From positions 1,469,090 through 1,533,089 of the forward strand of contig JAJEKV010000055.1 in NCBI GenBank assembly GCA_021234155.1: a stretch of 64,000 nt of DNA. The letters are read 5' to 3'. Shown here in pieces: positions 1 to 9,573 of the stretch (position 1 is the first letter of the stretch; every line of letters begins with the position of its first letter). The stretch comes from Isoetes taiwanensis. Its lineage: Eukaryota; Streptophyta; Lycopodiopsida; Isoetales; Isoetaceae. The translations under genes and the position numbers were made by a program. The notes beneath the pieces are model-generated. The model saw only the letters and a program-made list of their open reading frames with translations, ran no database searches and was not told the DNA's origin.

Positions 1-1261
1 TCATTGTTTCTCGATGAGGATTTCGCAATCGTTTCATATTCATTTCCTAATGATGATGGTATGAAAGTTGAGTGCCTATTCTCAGTTACCTGAAAACTGG
101 CATTGCCAAATCCCTTGTAGATATAACCGTAAAGATAAGAGAATACATAGACTGTGGATGCAATATCTACTATAATGTAGCAATCCAACTGATGCAGGAG
201 AAAAGAATTGTATGAAATCACCCATCATCGTCCATTTGACCTCTTCCTATATTGTACGTAACCCTTCGAATCAAGATATGTCGTCAGATTGACATCCTTC
301 AGATATTTGTAATAACAAAGATTTGATATGCTGAAACAGAGCATGAATAAGTCCAAACGGATGTGTGGTAGGGCCTAAGTCAAATCTTCGTCTATCTTAA
401 GTAGAATGTGCCTTCACAATGTGTGTTGCAAAAGAACTCATTGGGTATGCGCCTTTCAAGCAGGCCACAGACCCACAGGCTAGGGCACGATGTGCAAACA
501 CAATAACAAGTAACAGAGCTCCTCATTGCAAATATGTACAGACAAACGACCTCAAGGACCTTAAATTGGGACAAATAATGTGCACAGACATTTTAGAAGC
601 ATGAGAAAGTCAAAACGTAATCGAACTAATTGGGTGTACAATCTCAAATGGCAATACAAAGCAAAAGGAAATCAGCATGAATGTGACCTAATCGACTATT
701 CTGAAATAAAGGTCGAAGTTGTCCTTGTACCAAGAACAGTTTATCAGTGATAAAATATGTGAAACAAGTGTCTAAAGTGGCAAATTACTGATAAAATTTG
801 CAAAACAAGTGTTTCTTTTTTATGGATAGTGTTTCTTGTTCAAGATTTTATAATCTCAGCAAGAAAAATGGAGCCAAATCAAGGCACCGTTTTTACCTTG
901 ATGGTGATAGGTTTATGGGGATGTGTTTGTCCTATATGGTAAGGTGCTCAACTTGTATGGTACATATCAGATCCTTCTTGATATATGCTTACATCCAAAA
1001 TGGGTTGGGCATGTGTCCTTGAATGGTTGAAGGGTATTCAATCTAGTTGGTGCAGTTTATGCCCTTGATGCTGCAGTAGATAACCTTCATGGATTGGTCT
1101 AGGTCTAGAACCTCAATGGTACCACAAAATATCTACAAAAGGTTGCAACATTTCCATGAATAACCCTCCAAAATCAACAAAAACAAGATGTAAAACTTAA
1201 ATGTATACATTGATTGATCTAGCCAGCCATTACATATACCGAAAATGTCACGTTTACAAGA
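1..1261. other. Unassigned sequence, no gene seen
   Basis: Only short open frames without recognisable motifs are present on either strand, and base composition is AT-rich and even. I see no transposon coding motif here. It may be host intergenic DNA upstream of LINE-A. Confidence 0.5.
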
Positions 1262-1335
1262 TGGAGCAAGGGAAATTGAACCCCTGCAGCTAAGACTGAC
1301 CACTTCCAAATGCTCATGCTACAAATGTAGCGAAC
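1262..1335 (-). repeat. tRNA-like (possible SINE) fragment
   Basis: Read on the minus strand, 1,283-1,272 gives GGGTTCAATTTC, close to the RNA polymerase III B-box consensus GGTTCRANYCC. About 35 bases upstream, TAGCATGAGC (near 1,322-1,312) weakly resembles an A box. That spacing is what tRNA-derived SINEs use. No cloverleaf closes convincingly and no poly(A) or poly(T) tail marks an end, so this is a weak call; a chance B box is possible. Confidence 0.28.
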
Positions 1336-1347
1336 ATGTTAGTGGGG

Positions 1348-1375
1348 CATGGGCAGAGGAATACCTCTGCCCATG
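1348..1375. repeat. Perfect 12-bp hairpin with 4-nt loop
   Basis: CATGGGCAGAGG at 1,348-1,359 is followed by AATA and then its exact reverse complement at 1,364-1,375. The stem is seen directly. It lies just beside the tRNA-like box. Function is unknown. Confidence 0.85.
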
Positions 1376-2092
1376 AAATCAAGGGATTGGAGGGTGTTAA
1401 AAAAACTTTGAAATAGATTGAAACGGTAAACAAGAACTACAAATATTGGGAGAGAATGGACACGTCATCAACGAATGCCATTTTTCTTGAATTATTTGTC
1501 GTATTCCACTTGTTTCCAGTTCTTGGTGTAATCAGCTAATTTTTTGGTATTTGATCCACTATTGTGAAGCTATCCTTGTTGCCCTTGTAGAGGGGTAGCA
1601 TCCCTGAGATTTCTCGTCTTCTAAGCTTCATATGGATGTAAAACGTTTTACAATTATCAAAGCAGGAGAGAGATTAACCTGTGGTTTTCTTCAAGGTTCC
1701 TTCTCTGAACTGTGATACAACTTCCTCTGCAAGAAATACTTCCTGGATTCGTTATTCACGCCCGAATACACATTTGTTCCGAGCTTTGAAGAATTTGAAG
1801 TGGAAATCATTGATTCTTGGCTTCTAGAATTTATAGGCTCTTCTAATATTTCGGCAACTGGCATCTTCCATCTAAATTGTGAGTGGTCTGAGGAGAAAAT
1901 TTTTGTGAAAATCTATTCAGAATGGTAGAATTGCGAAAATCTTTTGTGATGGCAGCTATAACGACTCAGGTTTGACTTTTTCTGATCAAAAAATTCAACG
2001 TTGTCTCTGCTTTCCCCCTTTTCCTTGCCTTTTCTTTCTCCCCTTCGTTACTTTTGTTGCTTCTCCCTGACATTTATTCTTAGGCCCACCCC
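1376..2092. other. Unassigned; right part may be LINE-A 5' UTR
   Basis: No coding motif is visible. From about 1,990 to 2,092 the strand is pyrimidine-rich (runs of CT and TTTC) and leads directly into the ATG of LINE-A ORF1, as expected of a LINE 5' untranslated region. The LINE start point and target duplication could not be located. Confidence 0.35.
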
Positions 2093-2266
2093 ATGGCCTC
2101 TTCATCTACCTTAAATGGGGTTAATCTTGCCATTCTGCAACACTTTGAAAAGCTTGATCCCTCCGAAAAGGCTCAGTTGATCGACCAGTTAAGTTCAATT
2201 ACTTCCAATTCCTCTGATTTCATTCACTTTGGTAACTTTTTTGATATTCTCTGTCAAGATAAATAG
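2093..2266 (+). pseudogene. LINE-A ORF1, N-terminal fragment
   Basis: An ATG at 2,093 opens 57 codons, starting MASSSTLNGV and ending at a TAG at 2,264 just before a poly(T) insertion. In plant L1-type LINEs, ORF1 encodes an RNA-binding gag-like protein; no RNA-binding motif can be seen in this short piece. It is assigned to LINE-A by position and strand: further ORF1 segments on the same strand follow at 2.93-3.54 kb and 24.70-26.3 kb, and ORF2 follows those. The frame may be truncated by the retrocopy inserted at 2,281. Confidence 0.45.
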
Positions 2267-2280
2267 ATGGACCCTAAGAC

Positions 2281-2930
2281 TTTTTTTTTTTTTTTTTTTT
2301 TTTGGGAGGCTACGTGGGGTTTATATTCATACTAATAGATTACATAAGTATAGAGTATACCATAGAGGAGAAATGCATATTCCTTATGACAGGAACTGTG
2401 CTAAAAGTCAGATCAAAGCCTGATACACAAAACATATATCAACACAAAATTCATATGTCCAGACTTATAAAAAGTTCAGATGTTGAGCAGCAAAATCTAT
2501 TGTGCATCGATCAAGTCCTGCGTGGTTAAATCCTGAACTCTTTTCCGGCCAAAAATATTCAGTAACAGATCAAGTTTTGCCACCAGATAGTTTGTGAAAT
2601 CCAGAAGTAAAAGGACGTGAGCCTCTCTCTTCTGTTGCCATTTGTGGAATAGATTCATGAAGAAAGGTCGGAGATTATTATGTCGTCATGCTTCAGGCCT
2701 CTTGAGAATCTTTTTTAGTGCAGATGCATGAATCACTTCCTGTTTTAGCTGAATAAAGATATCTTCCTCTTCAATCCTTGGGAGATTTGAGTCCTCACTA
2801 TCCGAATCTTCTGCTACTCCCATTCCTCTATCAGCAACTCCATACCTATTGAGTCTCCTCAAAACTTTCAAAGTACCTCTTTGGGACAATCTTTCCAGGG
2901 ATCCTGATATGTTCGAATAGAGATATGATG
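2281..2930 (-). pseudogene. Minus-strand poly(A) retrocopy of an unidentified gene
   Basis: A run of 23 T at 2,281-2,303 is a poly(A) tail read on the minus strand. About 380 bases farther along comes a minus-strand frame ending at 2,686 (67 codons from a Met at 2,889, open at least to about 2,930) whose product ends in KKILKRPEA and has an acidic segment, EDSDSEDS. Tail, 3' UTR-like spacer and truncated C-terminal coding end together suggest a 5'-truncated reverse-transcribed mRNA inserted into LINE-A ORF1. I do not recognise the parent protein and no clear target duplication is visible. The right boundary lies somewhere between 2,905 and 2,960. Confidence 0.45.
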
Positions 2931-3543
2931 TTGACTCCTTTGGCCGACCTTTGCAAATTCCTGTTAAGCATGGGGTGACTCGCCCGCGACTTGCTCGTCA
3001 TTCTGACAGAACCAAAATTGCAGTACTAAAAGAATCCAAAAGAAAAGAGATCTCGGGGCTAGTAGTATGGAAAAATCTTCTGACCAAAGCAAGAGTGAAG
3101 TCTTCCATGAAGAAGAAATGGGAAATATTGTTTCTGTATTGAACAGGGGCTTAATTATTGGATCACAAAAGAAGTCTATTGTTCTGGAAGATGCTGAGAG
3201 ATATAAAATCAAAGGGAAAGCTCCCATAAGTTCAGATAGTCTGTCTAAAGAGAAAAGCTTCTTTAAGGGAAATTCTAGTAAACACATGGCTGGGAAAGAT
3301 CTGACAGATGGTCTTAACTATTCTTTAGGTTCTATCCTTTAGAATAACTCCTTGAGTAATAAGATCATGATCTACTCATCTCGGTCAAAGAAGAATCTGG
3401 AGGAAAACTATATTTATAAAACCCACTCTACTCAGGTTAAGAATTCAAGCAAAGCAAAGTCAGTTATTTCAAGTATGCCTACTCATTTCATTCTCAAAGG
3501 GTAAGAGAGATTCTTTAATTTTGGAAATACAACAAAATGCAGC
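2931..3543 (+). pseudogene. LINE-A ORF1, middle part, cut by Ty3-1
   Basis: Two overlapping plus frames (2,951-3,142 and 3,067-3,342) are lysine- and serine-rich, followed by more frame to 3,543 with stops. The last codons (…IQQNAA) run straight into the Ty3-1 LTR at 3,544, and the same frame continues on the far side of Ty3-1 at 24,697 and, in the second copy, at 51,212. The five bases before the LTR are GCAGC; the second copy has GCAAA after its 3' LTR, a likely altered form of the target duplication. No conserved domain is recognisable. Confidence 0.5.
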
Positions 3544-4120
3544 TGTTAGTCCTGTGCCTCCTGGTACAGGACTATTCATGCATACGACGGACCAAGTCAA
3601 GGCCAAGGATCCACAACCAGGCACGGGTCAGTCGTCCAAGGTCCAGCAGAAGACCAAGCAGACCACGCAGACAAAGACCATGCCTGGCGTCAAGAGGAGG
3701 CGCTCAGACAAGTGACGGCCCGTCACCGCCCGCGTCAGCGTCAGCGTGATTTCAGGCACTTCAAGAGGCACCGCCAGCATTCCCGCAAATCAGGCCTCCT
3801 TCCAGGAGTCGGCACCGAAATCAGTCAGAGTGTCTATATTGGGCCAAAGGTCATTGTACTATATATATGAGTAGAGCTAGCACATGAGTTTTTAGATGAG
3901 TTTGAGTCTTGTCTCTCTTCAGTTTTCTCTCGATTGCGAGAGCTCATGTATCTTCATTGACATCAAAGAAGTTGTTCTCATTATTGTGATCTCATTGTTT
4001 TCTTTTTGCTTTCTGTTCTTTTTTTCCTGTTCTTTTTACAAATCCCGCGTGACATAGCTCTCGGATTCTCCTGTTAGAGAGGGCTGTCTTGCAGGAGTTC
4101 CCGAACCCAGACCCCAAACA
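3544..4120 (+). repeat. Ty3-1 5' LTR
   Basis: Starts TGTTAGTCC and ends CCCCAAACA; homologous to 24,192-24,696 and 50,698-51,211. It is about 70 bp longer than the two 3' copies, the extra bases lying in the last quarter. TG…CA ends and the primer site directly after it support the boundaries. Confidence 0.85.
3856..3870 (+). promoter_or_regulatory. TATA box of Ty3-1 LTR promoter
   Basis: TACTATATATATGAG lies in the middle of the LTR, where a retrotransposon RNA polymerase II promoter is expected, and is preserved in both 3' LTR copies. Confidence 0.5.
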
Positions 4121-4121
4121 C

Positions 4122-4138
4122 TATCGCCGCTGCCGGGT
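4122..4138 (+). other. Ty3-1 primer-binding site (tRNA-Asp type)
   Basis: TATCGCCGCTGCCGGGT follows the LTR after one base. It matches TGGCGCCGTTGCCGGGG, complementary to the 3' end of plant tRNA-Asp, at 13 of 17 positions. Minus-strand DNA synthesis would start here. Confidence 0.7.
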
Positions 4139-4155
4139 CTGATCTTTCTTCCATC

Positions 4156-5826
4156 ATGTCGGCTCGAGGTTTCACTCCTGAAGAACTTCTCTGCCAAACG
4201 GCGGCTCGCCTGGAGCGCCATCAACGACGCGAGGCTGTCCGGGATATGTATGATTCTGCCTATGACATTGAGGGTGGCCGTATCCGCTCCCGAGCTCAGT
4301 CGGCCCCTCCTACCCCTCGTGCTCATTCTCGACCAGGGTCTCCCCCTGTCTGTCGGCATTGTTCTTAACCTCAATCTCCACAGCATACCCTTGTTCAGCC
4401 CACGCCTCACTATTTCCAGACTCCTGACAGCACCTATATCAATATCCCTTCAGGTCACACCCCTCTTCCATCACAACCTTCTTCACCTCCTGGTGGGATG
4501 GGCCACCTTCTGTCTCTCTTCTCTCTCTCCTCTCTCTCTCCCCCCTTTTTTCCTTCTCTCTCTCTCCTATCTCTCTCCTCTCTCTCTATCTCTCCCCTCT
4601 CTCTCTATTTCTCCCCTCTCTCCTCTCTCCTCTCCCTCTCCATCTTTTCAGCATGCTCTTCCTGTTTACCAAACCACTGATCTCAAGCCTAATGAGGACG
4701 GCTGCCAAGGCCCTTCCCCACCAGATGCTGCTTTCGCTGGACCACATGTTTTTTCCGTTCCACCTCCTTGCTCTCAGTCTCAGACTGTTCCACCTCTCTA
4801 TGCTTCTGCATATCCTCCACCAAATCCACCTGTCTATGCGCCTGTTCCACCTTCATCTCCCAATCATAATTTGAAGCTGACTTATCCAACCTTTGGTAAC
4901 ACTAAAGGCAAACCTCTGGATCAAAGTGCTCAAGCCCACATGGAGGAATTTGAAGCCTTGGCCATTCTGAACGGTCATGCGCAGCCACAACTCAAATTTC
5001 ATATTTTTTCGACCACGCTACGAGGCGCCCCTCATCAGTGGTTAATGGCAAACAAAAGTCACTGGAAATAGAGTTGGCAAGAAATGAAAACTGCATTTCT
5101 GTCTCATTATGGCACAACGGACGATGATCAGTTACTCCTCAAGCAACTCAATGACCTTTAACAAGAGCCCACGGAGTCAGCCAGGGATTTTGCGGACCGT
5201 CTTCACATTCTCGTCAGTATACTCCAGGAGCACCCCATGCAAAGCCAGATCCTCGTCTGGTTTCTGCAGGGCCTTCCTCCTGCCATTCGACTCATGACCG
5301 AATACCTGTGTCCCAAGTCTCTGGAGCAGGCCATTGAATTGGTCAATCACTCGGTCAATGTTTCTTCTCGGGGTGTTGCTCTCCAGGAACTCCCTTTCAT
5401 GCCCCCCGTCATGGTTCCCTAGAACTCTGTTCAGCCTCAACAAGCAAATCCACAACGCGCTCACATCTGGTGTACTATTTGTAAATATCAAGGTCATCTG
5501 GCAAATGAATGCAACTCCTCCAACGGACCTCCTCATTGTAAAAGATGCAATATGTGCAATCACGCCACGGAAGAATGCACTCGTTCTCATCCTACACCTT
5601 TTCGCAATAAAATGGTCTTTCAAGTCCAAACCACGCCTCAGCAACAACCGTCATATCAGCCCCAGCAATATCAAACTCAACAACCTCAGCAGTATCAACA
5701 AACGCAGCAGCAGCCACGGGGACAAGGCAACCGTCCTCCCTTTGATTCTTCAAAGGCTCAATGTTATCATTGTCATGAATGGGGTCACACCACCACGGCG
5801 TGTCCTCAACAGGGAATAAATTACTA
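4156..5826 (+). pseudogene. gag: Ty3-1 gag (broken)
   Basis: Capsid/nucleocapsid region. An ATG at 4,156 opens 70 codons (MSARGFTPEELL…), then a CT microsatellite, then a gag core around 4,880-5,420 with EEFEALAILNGHAQPQLKFH and GAPHQWLMANKSHW, a signature shared with Ty3-2 at 13,411. Single-base stops interrupt the core at about 5,068 (TAG), 5,159 (TAA) and 5,420 (TAG). Three CX2CX4HX4C zinc knuckles follow in one frame at 5,471-5,512, 5,537-5,578 and 5,762-5,803, the last two separated by a glutamine-rich linker. The frame ends at 5,826 because an AT-rich insert begins there. Confidence 0.8.
4510..4640. repeat. CT-rich microsatellite in gag
   Basis: Irregular (TCTCTC)n tract with C- and T-rich variants inside the N-terminal part of Ty3-1 gag. 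It explains the low-complexity Ser/Leu/Pro-rich translations here. The Ty3-2 gag lacks an obvious counterpart, so it probably expanded after insertion. Confidence 0.8.
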
Positions 5827-6377
5827 ATCGCGTATTTCTTATTAGCCAGAATGACTTTAGCTAAACTTGCTCGATATTAATTCCAAAACTTTCTGTGGTT
5901 TTGCTAAACTCTACTTATTTTTCCTCTCATACTTTCTAGCATTTAGCTAAACTAACCTAAACATCATCCTAAAAATTTCTATGGCGTGGCCAACGGAAAC
6001 TATATATTAAACCAAATTATTATAATTTTTTTAATTATTTCCACTTATTTTAATCATTTTCTTTGTGAAAACATTCTAAAATAATGCCAACTAGCAAAAT
6101 CTGTGACTCAAATTAATTTTAATGCTATAAACTAAATTACTAATCATATATTTCTTATAAACTAGAATGATATTAGATAAAGTAGCTAAACAATACAAAA
6201 TTTCACTTTCTTACTTTCTAGCATTTGGCTAAAGAGCTCCAGGGTTGGTGCAGTCCCGAAAAAAGTTAAGCTAAAATTATTATTTTTTTTGCAAATTTTT
6301 CCATTTACTTTAGCCAATTTTTTTCGAAAATGTGATAAAAAATCGCCAAATAGCTAAGTTTAGCTCTTAAATTATTC
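5815..6377. mobile_element. AT-rich insert of two tandem units in Ty3-1 gag
   Basis: Between the third zinc knuckle and the sequence PQLPQVQ, Ty3-1 has about 560 bp of AT-rich non-coding DNA that Ty3-2 lacks at the matching place (near 14,275). It consists of two related units of about 310 and 250 bp: ATTACTAATC…TATTTCTTAT occurs at about 5,819 and again at about 6,134, each followed by TTTCTAGCATTTRGCTAAA and a TTTCCA(C/T)TTA stretch. The ends AATAAATTA and TAAATTATT are roughly inverted, as in a MITE-like element. No transposase is present and no target duplication is certain. Confidence 0.55.
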
Positions 6378-7090
6378 CATGGTCCTCAACTTCCTCAAGT
6401 TCAAGTCCAACTTCCAGGTTCCACTCAACCAGCTTCCGTACGCCTCACGGCTTATCAACTGTGGGTGGCCAACGGTAAACAAGGCCCCCGTCCTGTTCTA
6501 AGGAAGCCACCACGACCACCTCAACAACAGCGCCCTCAGCAAGTTGCCTCTATCTCCAATCCTCTGGATCGACAAGCTCAAGAGGAGATTTATCAGGCTC
6601 TCAACCCTCCCGTCCAGCAGTCCAATTGGGTTGGTTTAGTCTCACGACACACACGGGCTTCACGCCCTTTGACCATCATTCCTCATGACACGCAACCTGC
6701 TTTTGCTGTGGAAACCGTCCCTCATGAAGATGATAAAAAAGTTCACTTCGCACCTGATCTTGACAAACTCATGCCTCACGTCATGCCTAAAGTGAGACAA
6801 AGTATTCTGAAACTCATGCAGGCTGCGGAAGGTCGCACATTGGCAAATGTTCATGCCACTACTCGAGCTCAGCAGCGTCAGGCTGCACCGTCCTCATCCA
6901 CTAGTGCCCGCTCTCAGCCGTATCCCAATATTGCTGCTGAGGTAGAGCTTCTCAAAGAAGTCTCCACTTCTTTACCACAGACTCCGGCTCCACTAGACCC
7001 TGCGGACCCTTTTTCACATGTTCCTTTGGAACTTCAGGAAGAACTCGCCAAGATCAAGATTCCTTTGAGCCTACCGCCACCATTTTGAAA
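6378..7090 (+). pseudogene. Ty3-1 gag-pol linker region
   Basis: Resumes after the AT-rich insert. The open frame 6,465-7,088 is proline- and glutamine-rich at its start (RPVLRKPPRPPQQQRPQQ), then contains VHFAPDLDKLMPHVMPKVR and ends with EELAKIKIPLSL. Ty3-2 has the same order near 14,340-14,940, and the second copy has remnants near 41,385. Such a linker between nucleocapsid and protease is usual in long plant Ty3 elements. No enzymatic motif. Confidence 0.6.
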
Positions 7091-8160
7091 CTCGTGTCCG
7101 GCTCTCAAGATCGGTTACCTCTTTCCCACGGTTACGGTTGAGCTGTTGCAACTTCAACACCCACGGTGCATGCCACGGTGGGCAATCAGCACATCAACCA
7201 TGTCCAAATTGATGGTGGTAGTGCCATCAATCTCATTACTGATAAACTTAGGAAGCAATTGGGCATCAAACAATTATACCGTGCCCCTTATGACATCAAG
7301 TTGGCAAATAGCCATATCACGCTGGCGTCCTCAAGGTGTCACTCCTCTTCTCCTATCGGCATCGGTGATCTCAAATTTCCCTTTGGAATTTGGTGTTTGG
7401 AAAAGCTTGAGAAGATCCCGGTGACTATGAAATGCTTGGTTGGACGACCTTTTCTCCGACGGCAAAGAGTATTCATTCTTGGGCCCCGCGCACCAACTTG
7501 TTATCACCGATGGCCATCTCAACGCCACAATGGATCTGAAATCGCCAATTGATCTCGAGAATGCTGAACCTTCCATCTCCGACACTGACTCTGAAGAAGC
7601 CCAAAATATTTATCATGTTCAAGCTCCTCCAAAGGGGATGCCTCTCTCATCCTACCCTGAGTATGCTGATCCTTGGGGTGAGATGATTTGCCGGATCGGA
7701 CCGGTGGTGGCAGCTCTCTTGGACCCTTACGGCTTCCTAATCGCATTCAACGTTTGATCATTTTTCGAGACACCATCACTTCTTCAGAAACTGTCGATGT
7801 TCATGTCGTCATGCAGCAACCTTTGCTTGATGACGCTCAGCAGCCTCTTACGCTCAGCAGCCTCTTTTCTTCACCACTCAGAATGCTGCTCCTCCTGTCA
7901 TGCTTCAACCTCCAGCTCATCAGGTTCAAGACACAGAGGTTGTTCCTCATATTCAAACTCCAGAAGTGGAAATCGTGGACATTGGTAACAATCAACCAGT
8001 CCGTTTAGCTGCTAAACTTCCGCCTATCTATAAAGCACGCGCTGTGACGCTGTTCAAGAAGTTCAAACATATTTTTGCTTGGAGCTACAAAGACCTTCGT
8101 GGTATCAAAAAAGAGTTGGGGGAACTCACCATTCCTACCAAATCTGATGCATGCCCAATC
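7091..8160 (+). pseudogene. Ty3-1 aspartic protease and linker to reverse transcriptase
   Basis: The frame 7,166-7,552 contains VQIDGGSAINLITDKL, a retroviral-type aspartic protease active site (D-G-G-S, a form I associate with Tat-type plant elements), followed by YDIKLANSHI and, in a shifted frame, LVGRPFL. The rest runs through 7,440-7,757 and 7,900-8,163 in different frames, so at least two frameshifts lie here. The last segment (FKHIFAWSYKDLRGI) is the region that normally comes just before Ty3 reverse transcriptase. It ends at the UAG at 8,161. Confidence 0.7.
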
Positions 8161-8163
8161 TAG
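8161..8163 (+). other. In-frame UAG between protease region and reverse transcriptase
   Basis: The frames before (7,900-8,160) and after (8,164-9,573) are the same, separated only by TAG followed by CAA CGA. Ty3-2 has TAG CAG CGG at the corresponding codon (15,961). This may be a readthrough stop or a shared mutation. Confidence 0.6.
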
Positions 8164-9573
8164 CAACGACAGTATAGGCTCAACCCAAATTACCGTGACC
8201 GCGTCAAGGCTGAAATTGACAAACTCTTGGCTGCTGGCCTGATTTATGAAGTCAAACATTCTGAATGGGTGAGCCCCATTGTCATTGCTCTCAAACACAA
8301 TGGTAAGATCCGCGTTTGCGTGGACTACAGAACACTCAATCAAGCCACGGAGCGTGATCACTTTCCGCTTCCCTTCACTGACCAGGTTCTTGAAGAAGTT
8401 GCTGGCCATGAGATGTACTCTTTCATGGATGGTTTTTCTGGGTACAATCAGATTTCTATCAAGCAAGAAGATCAACTCAAGACTACCTTCACCACCCCTT
8501 GGGGCACTTTTGCTTACAAGGTGGTCCCTTTTGGTCTCTCAAACTCTCCTTCAACCTTTCAGCGCATCATGTTCTCTGTCTTGCACGTCTTTATGAAGGA
8601 TAAACCTTTTCTTCAGATCTTTCAAGATGATTTTTCCGCCTACAGCTCCATGGATGATCACTTGGAAAAATTGGAACTTGTCTTTCAAAAATGTGATGAA
8701 TCTGGCATAAGTCTCAATCCTGAGAAGTGTACTTTTTGCGTCACCTCAGGCGTTCTGTTGGGTCATGTGGTCAGTAAAGAAGACATCACCACGGATCCCG
8801 CTAAAATCAGTTGTGTACTGAAGGCTCAAGCACCATCTAATATCAAAGAGACACGTTCTTTCCTGGGTAAGGTTAATTATTATTCCACCTTCCTTCCTGG
8901 ACTTGCAGCTATAGCTGACCCCATTCATAAACTCACGGGTGATGAATCCACTTGGGCTTGGAATCTCCAAGCGGAAGCTGCTTTTCAGAAGTTGAAGCTG
9001 TTACTTACTCAGGCTCCGGTTCTTGTTCCTCCTCAATGGAACAAGCCCTTCCATGTTCATGTTGACGTCTCTGCCTTCGCAATTGGTGCTGTTCTCTCTC
9101 AGGCCTATGATGACACCACGGATGAACCGATCCGCTATGCCAGCAGGAAACTCAATCCTGCTGAGCGCAACTATTCTGCCACGGAACGAGAAGCTTTGGG
9201 CTTAGTTTTCTGTGTCCAACGTTTCCGTCATTACTTGTTGGGCAGCCAGATCAAGTTCTTTGTTGACCATCAAGCTCTTCTTTACTTGATCAACAAAGCC
9301 ACGCCCACGGGTAGAATTGCTCGTTGGGTCCTTCTTTTGCAAGAGTTCGCTCCCTTTGAAATTGTCCATAAGGCCGGCAAGTCTCATCTGGTGCCTGATT
9401 ATCTTTCACGGATCCACATGGATGATCCCTCCACGGGTGTTTCTGATGCCTTTCGAGATGCTCAATTGTTCCCCGGTCACGCGCCCGCCCCCATTGGTTT
9501 CACAACTTTCAGCAATATCTTCTCACCGGTGCTCTTCCTCCCGCCGATCCGACGCTCTCTCCGAAAGGCTTAA
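8164..9573 (+). CDS. pol: Ty3-1 reverse transcriptase / RNase H
   Basis: A 470-codon open frame, the longest uninterrupted one in the window. It copies element RNA into DNA inside virus-like particles. Counting from the first in-frame TTG (8,227): NGKIRVCVDYRTLNQ at 25-39, FMDGFSGYNQI near 66-76, [15 protein letters not shown] at 101-115, the catalytic box FQDDF at 132-136 and GKVNYYSTF. RNase H starts at HVHVDVSAFAIGAVLSQ and includes NYSATEREAL and DHQALLYL. The family box is YxDD, but FxDDF is common in Tat/Athila elements. No ATG start is needed, because this part is normally made as a fusion from upstream. The frame ends at 9,573 where integrase continues in another frame. Confidence 0.9.
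   Translation, partial: QRQYRLNPNYRDRVKAEIDKLLAAGLIYEVKHSEWVSPIVIALKHNGKIRVCVDYRTLNQATERDHFPLPFTDQVLEEVAGHEMYSFMDGFSGYNQISIKQEDQLKTTFTTPWGTFAYKVVPFGLSNSPSTFQRIMFSVLHVFMKDKPFLQIFQDDFSAYSSMDDHLEKLELVFQKCDESGISLNPEKCTFCVTSGVLLGHVVSKEDITTDPAKISCVLKAQAPSNIKETRSFLGKVNYYSTFLPGLAAIADPIHKLTGDESTWAWNLQAEAAFQKLKLLLTQAPVLVPPQWNKPFHVHVDVSAFAIGAVLSQAYDDTTDEPIRYASRKLNPAERNYSATEREALGLVFCVQRFRHYLLGSQIKFFVDHQALLYLINKATPTGRIARWVLLLQEFAPFEIVHKAGKSHLVPDYLSRIHMDDPSTGVSDAFRDAQLFPGHAPAPIGFTTFSNIFSPVLFLPPIRRSLRKA

Noticed and set aside
2229-2529. Plus-strand frames with poly-Phe or MGGYVGF starts
   Set aside because: They read through the poly(T) tract and the 3' UTR of the minus-strand retrocopy.
4250-5071. 273-codon plus-strand frame, Ser/Leu/Pro-rich
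   Set aside because: Its first half is a translation of the CT microsatellite and an off-frame reading of gag; only the part after about 4,880 is the true gag frame.
5177-5647. 156-codon minus-strand frame
   Set aside because: Shadow of gag with its zinc knuckles on the plus strand; no motif of its own and no counterpart in Ty3-2.
8005-8475. 156-codon minus-strand frame opposite reverse transcriptase
   Set aside because: Complement of the conserved reverse transcriptase frame, which carries all known motifs; a shadow.
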